Below are positions 15,631-15,721 of a stretch of 15,721 bases of DNA, in pieces. Position 1 is the stretch's first letter, and each line of letters opens with the position of its first letter. The position numbers and the translations under genes are program-made. This DNA is from CAYXGE01 sp964464435 (GTDB taxonomy: Bacteria; Pseudomonadota; Gammaproteobacteria; Burkholderiales; Methylophilaceae). The stretch is from NCBI GenBank assembly GCA_964464435.1, contig CAYXGE010000045.1, positions 1 through 15,721 of the forward strand. The letters are read 5' to 3'. Below the pieces are notes generated by a model. That model searched no databases, was not told the origin of the DNA, and worked only from the letters and a program-made list of their open reading frames with translations.

Positions 15631-15721
15631 ATGTACGTATGTGTGTGTAACGCAGTAACCGAAAAACAGATTTTTAATGCCGTTAAAAATGGTGCAAAAA
15701 CCGTTAAGGATTTAAAAGACA
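15631..15721 (+). CDS. bfd: Bacterioferritin-associated ferredoxin, 3' end outside the window
   Basis: Only the first 30 residues are visible: MYVCVCNAVT, then EKQIFNAVKNG and a lysine-rich helix. The C4-x-C6 pair provides the first two of four cysteine ligands of the [2Fe-2S] cluster in the BFD-like family; the other two would lie beyond the window. Bfd docks at the haem of bacterioferritin and reduces the iron core to release Fe2+. Its place after the bacterioferritin genes and behind a Fur box supports this. The ribosome binding site is weak. Confidence 0.88.
   Translation, partial: MYVCVCNAVTEKQIFNAVKNGAKTVKDLKD

Overview
The window reads as an ordinary chromosomal stretch of an AT-leaning Gram-negative proteobacterium. 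Betaproteobacteria are most likely, and a methylotroph of the Methylophilaceae type would fit, but this is an inference from gene content and codon style and was not tested by any search. The supporting signs are a cbb3 oxidase cluster with its copper and maturation genes, a two-subunit bacterioferritin of the kind known from Neisseria and related groups, and a two-partner secretion adhesin.

Region 1 (1-5371, minus strand) is a two-partner secretion locus. tpsB, an outer-membrane transporter of the FhaC/ShlB type, comes first. It is followed after 122 bases by a very large haemagglutinin-type adhesin gene (tpsA) that runs off the left edge after 1182 codons. The adhesin has a signal peptide, an N-terminal TPS domain with an NPNG motif, and a Gly/Asn/Thr-rich stalk with a degenerate repeat of about 161-165 residues.

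Region 2 (5372-5530) is the divergent control region. It holds an inverted repeat and an extended -10 promoter almost touching the next start codon.

Region 3 (5537-14350, plus strand) is a respiration block. A SCO1/SenC copper lipoprotein is followed by ccoN, ccoO, ccoQ and ccoP (the structural subunits of cbb3 cytochrome c oxidase), then a strong hairpin terminator, then ccoG, an enlarged ccoH/fixH and the copper ATPase ccoI. CcoI, SCO1 and CcoG would export, deliver and reduce copper for the CuB site of CcoN. CcoH assists assembly. No ccoS follows ccoI.

Region 4 (14351-15721, plus strand) is an iron-storage block. Two adjacent bacterioferritin genes have complementary active sites: the first keeps the ferroxidase ligands but has lost the haem methionine, and the second keeps the methionine but has lost ferroxidase ligands. 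A terminator follows, and then the start of bfd (bacterioferritin-associated ferredoxin) behind a sigma70-like promoter overlapped by a perfect 15-bp Fur box. Storage and iron release therefore appear to be separately controlled.

No RNA genes, insertion sequences, CRISPR arrays or prophage genes were seen. Nothing here demands a wholly new system. The most informative points are the split bacterioferritin, the Fur-controlled bfd, the enlarged CcoH, the unusual TpsB motif and the probably leaderless SCO1 gene.
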